A DNA stretch of 6,419 nt, from NCBI GenBank assembly GCA_003697065.1, contig RFFY01000012.1:1-6419 (forward strand), read 5' to 3'. Below, piece after piece: positions 6,357-6,419 of this stretch; positions within the stretch are counted from its first letter, which is position 1; each line of letters starts with the position of its first letter. A program made the position numbers and the translations under genes. This DNA is from Actinomyces sp. (GTDB lineage Bacteria > Actinomycetota > Acidimicrobiia > Acidimicrobiales > Aldehydirespiratoraceae). Under the pieces are notes generated by a model, which did not search any database, had not been told where the DNA came from, and was given only the letters and a program-made list of their open reading frames with translations.

Positions 6357-6419
6357 ATGTCGCGTGGCGTGGCCTGGGCTCTGGGCGCCTACCTGATCTG
6401 GGGCTTGTCCCCCCTGTAC
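6357..6419 (+). CDS. rarD: RarD/EamA-type transporter, 3' end cut by the window edge
   Basis: Only the first 21 codons are inside the window. They read M-S-R then GVAWALGAYLIWGLSPLY, which is the characteristic first membrane helix of the RarD branch of the DMT/EamA transporter superfamily (typically about 300 residues with ten helices). It would be an integral inner-membrane protein; the substrate is not known from the family. The start is set by this match and by the TAGCCT box seven bases upstream, with no ribosome binding site. It is divergent from the DUF3039 gene across a 200-base gap holding the 37-bp repeats. The assignment rests on a short fragment, so another EamA family member is possible. 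Confidence 0.68.
   Translation, partial: MSRGVAWALGAYLIWGLSPLY

Noticed and set aside
4018..6396. A 792-codon open frame on the plus strand
   Set aside because: It lies opposite four recognisable minus-strand genes, is rich in Gly/Arg/Asp/Ala with no family motif, and is the usual antisense shadow in very GC-rich DNA.

Overview
The window is very GC-rich, with codon third positions dominated by C and G. It looks chromosomal and comes from an actinobacterium (Actinomycetota). Supporting signs are a DUF3039 protein, a TIGR03564-type F420-dependent luciferase-like oxidoreductase, GTG starts with strong Shine-Dalgarno sites, and a TANNNT -10 box placed as for a leaderless transcript. An Acidimicrobiia-like lineage is possible from the style of the proteins, but the sequence alone does not prove it.

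Layout: positions 1-3714 carry two plus-strand genes joined by an ATGA overlap. The first is the 3' part of a PLP-dependent class V aminotransferase (cysteine desulfurase-like, TIGR01976/VC1184 type). The second is a complete phosphoenolpyruvate carboxylase (ppc). Positions 3738-6156 carry four minus-strand genes. In transcription order from the right these are a small DUF3039 protein, an F420-dependent oxidoreductase 39 bases downstream, a flavodoxin-like protein, and a small membrane-anchored protein with a peptidoglycan-binding-like domain whose 3' end faces ppc. At the right edge (6357-6419) a plus-strand RarD/EamA-type transporter begins, divergent from the DUF3039 gene.

Regulatory and repeat content: the 193-base gap before the peptidoglycan-binding-like gene holds a good match to an ECF-sigma promoter, with a 9-base motif repeated 20 bases apart just upstream. 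The 200-base divergent gap before rarD holds a 37-bp tandem repeat (two near-identical copies and one partial). It also has a small inverted repeat and a -10 box seven bases before the rarD ATG.

Function: PEP carboxylase supplies oxaloacetate anaplerotically, and its catalytic and aspartate-inhibition residues are all present. The flavodoxin and the F420 enzyme are both redox proteins, but nothing here ties them to one pathway. I see no phage, transposon, CRISPR array, tRNA or rRNA. Most of the window is ordinary core genome. The best candidates for something new are the repeat-bearing intergenic region, the ECF-like promoter region and the uncharacterised DUF3039 protein.
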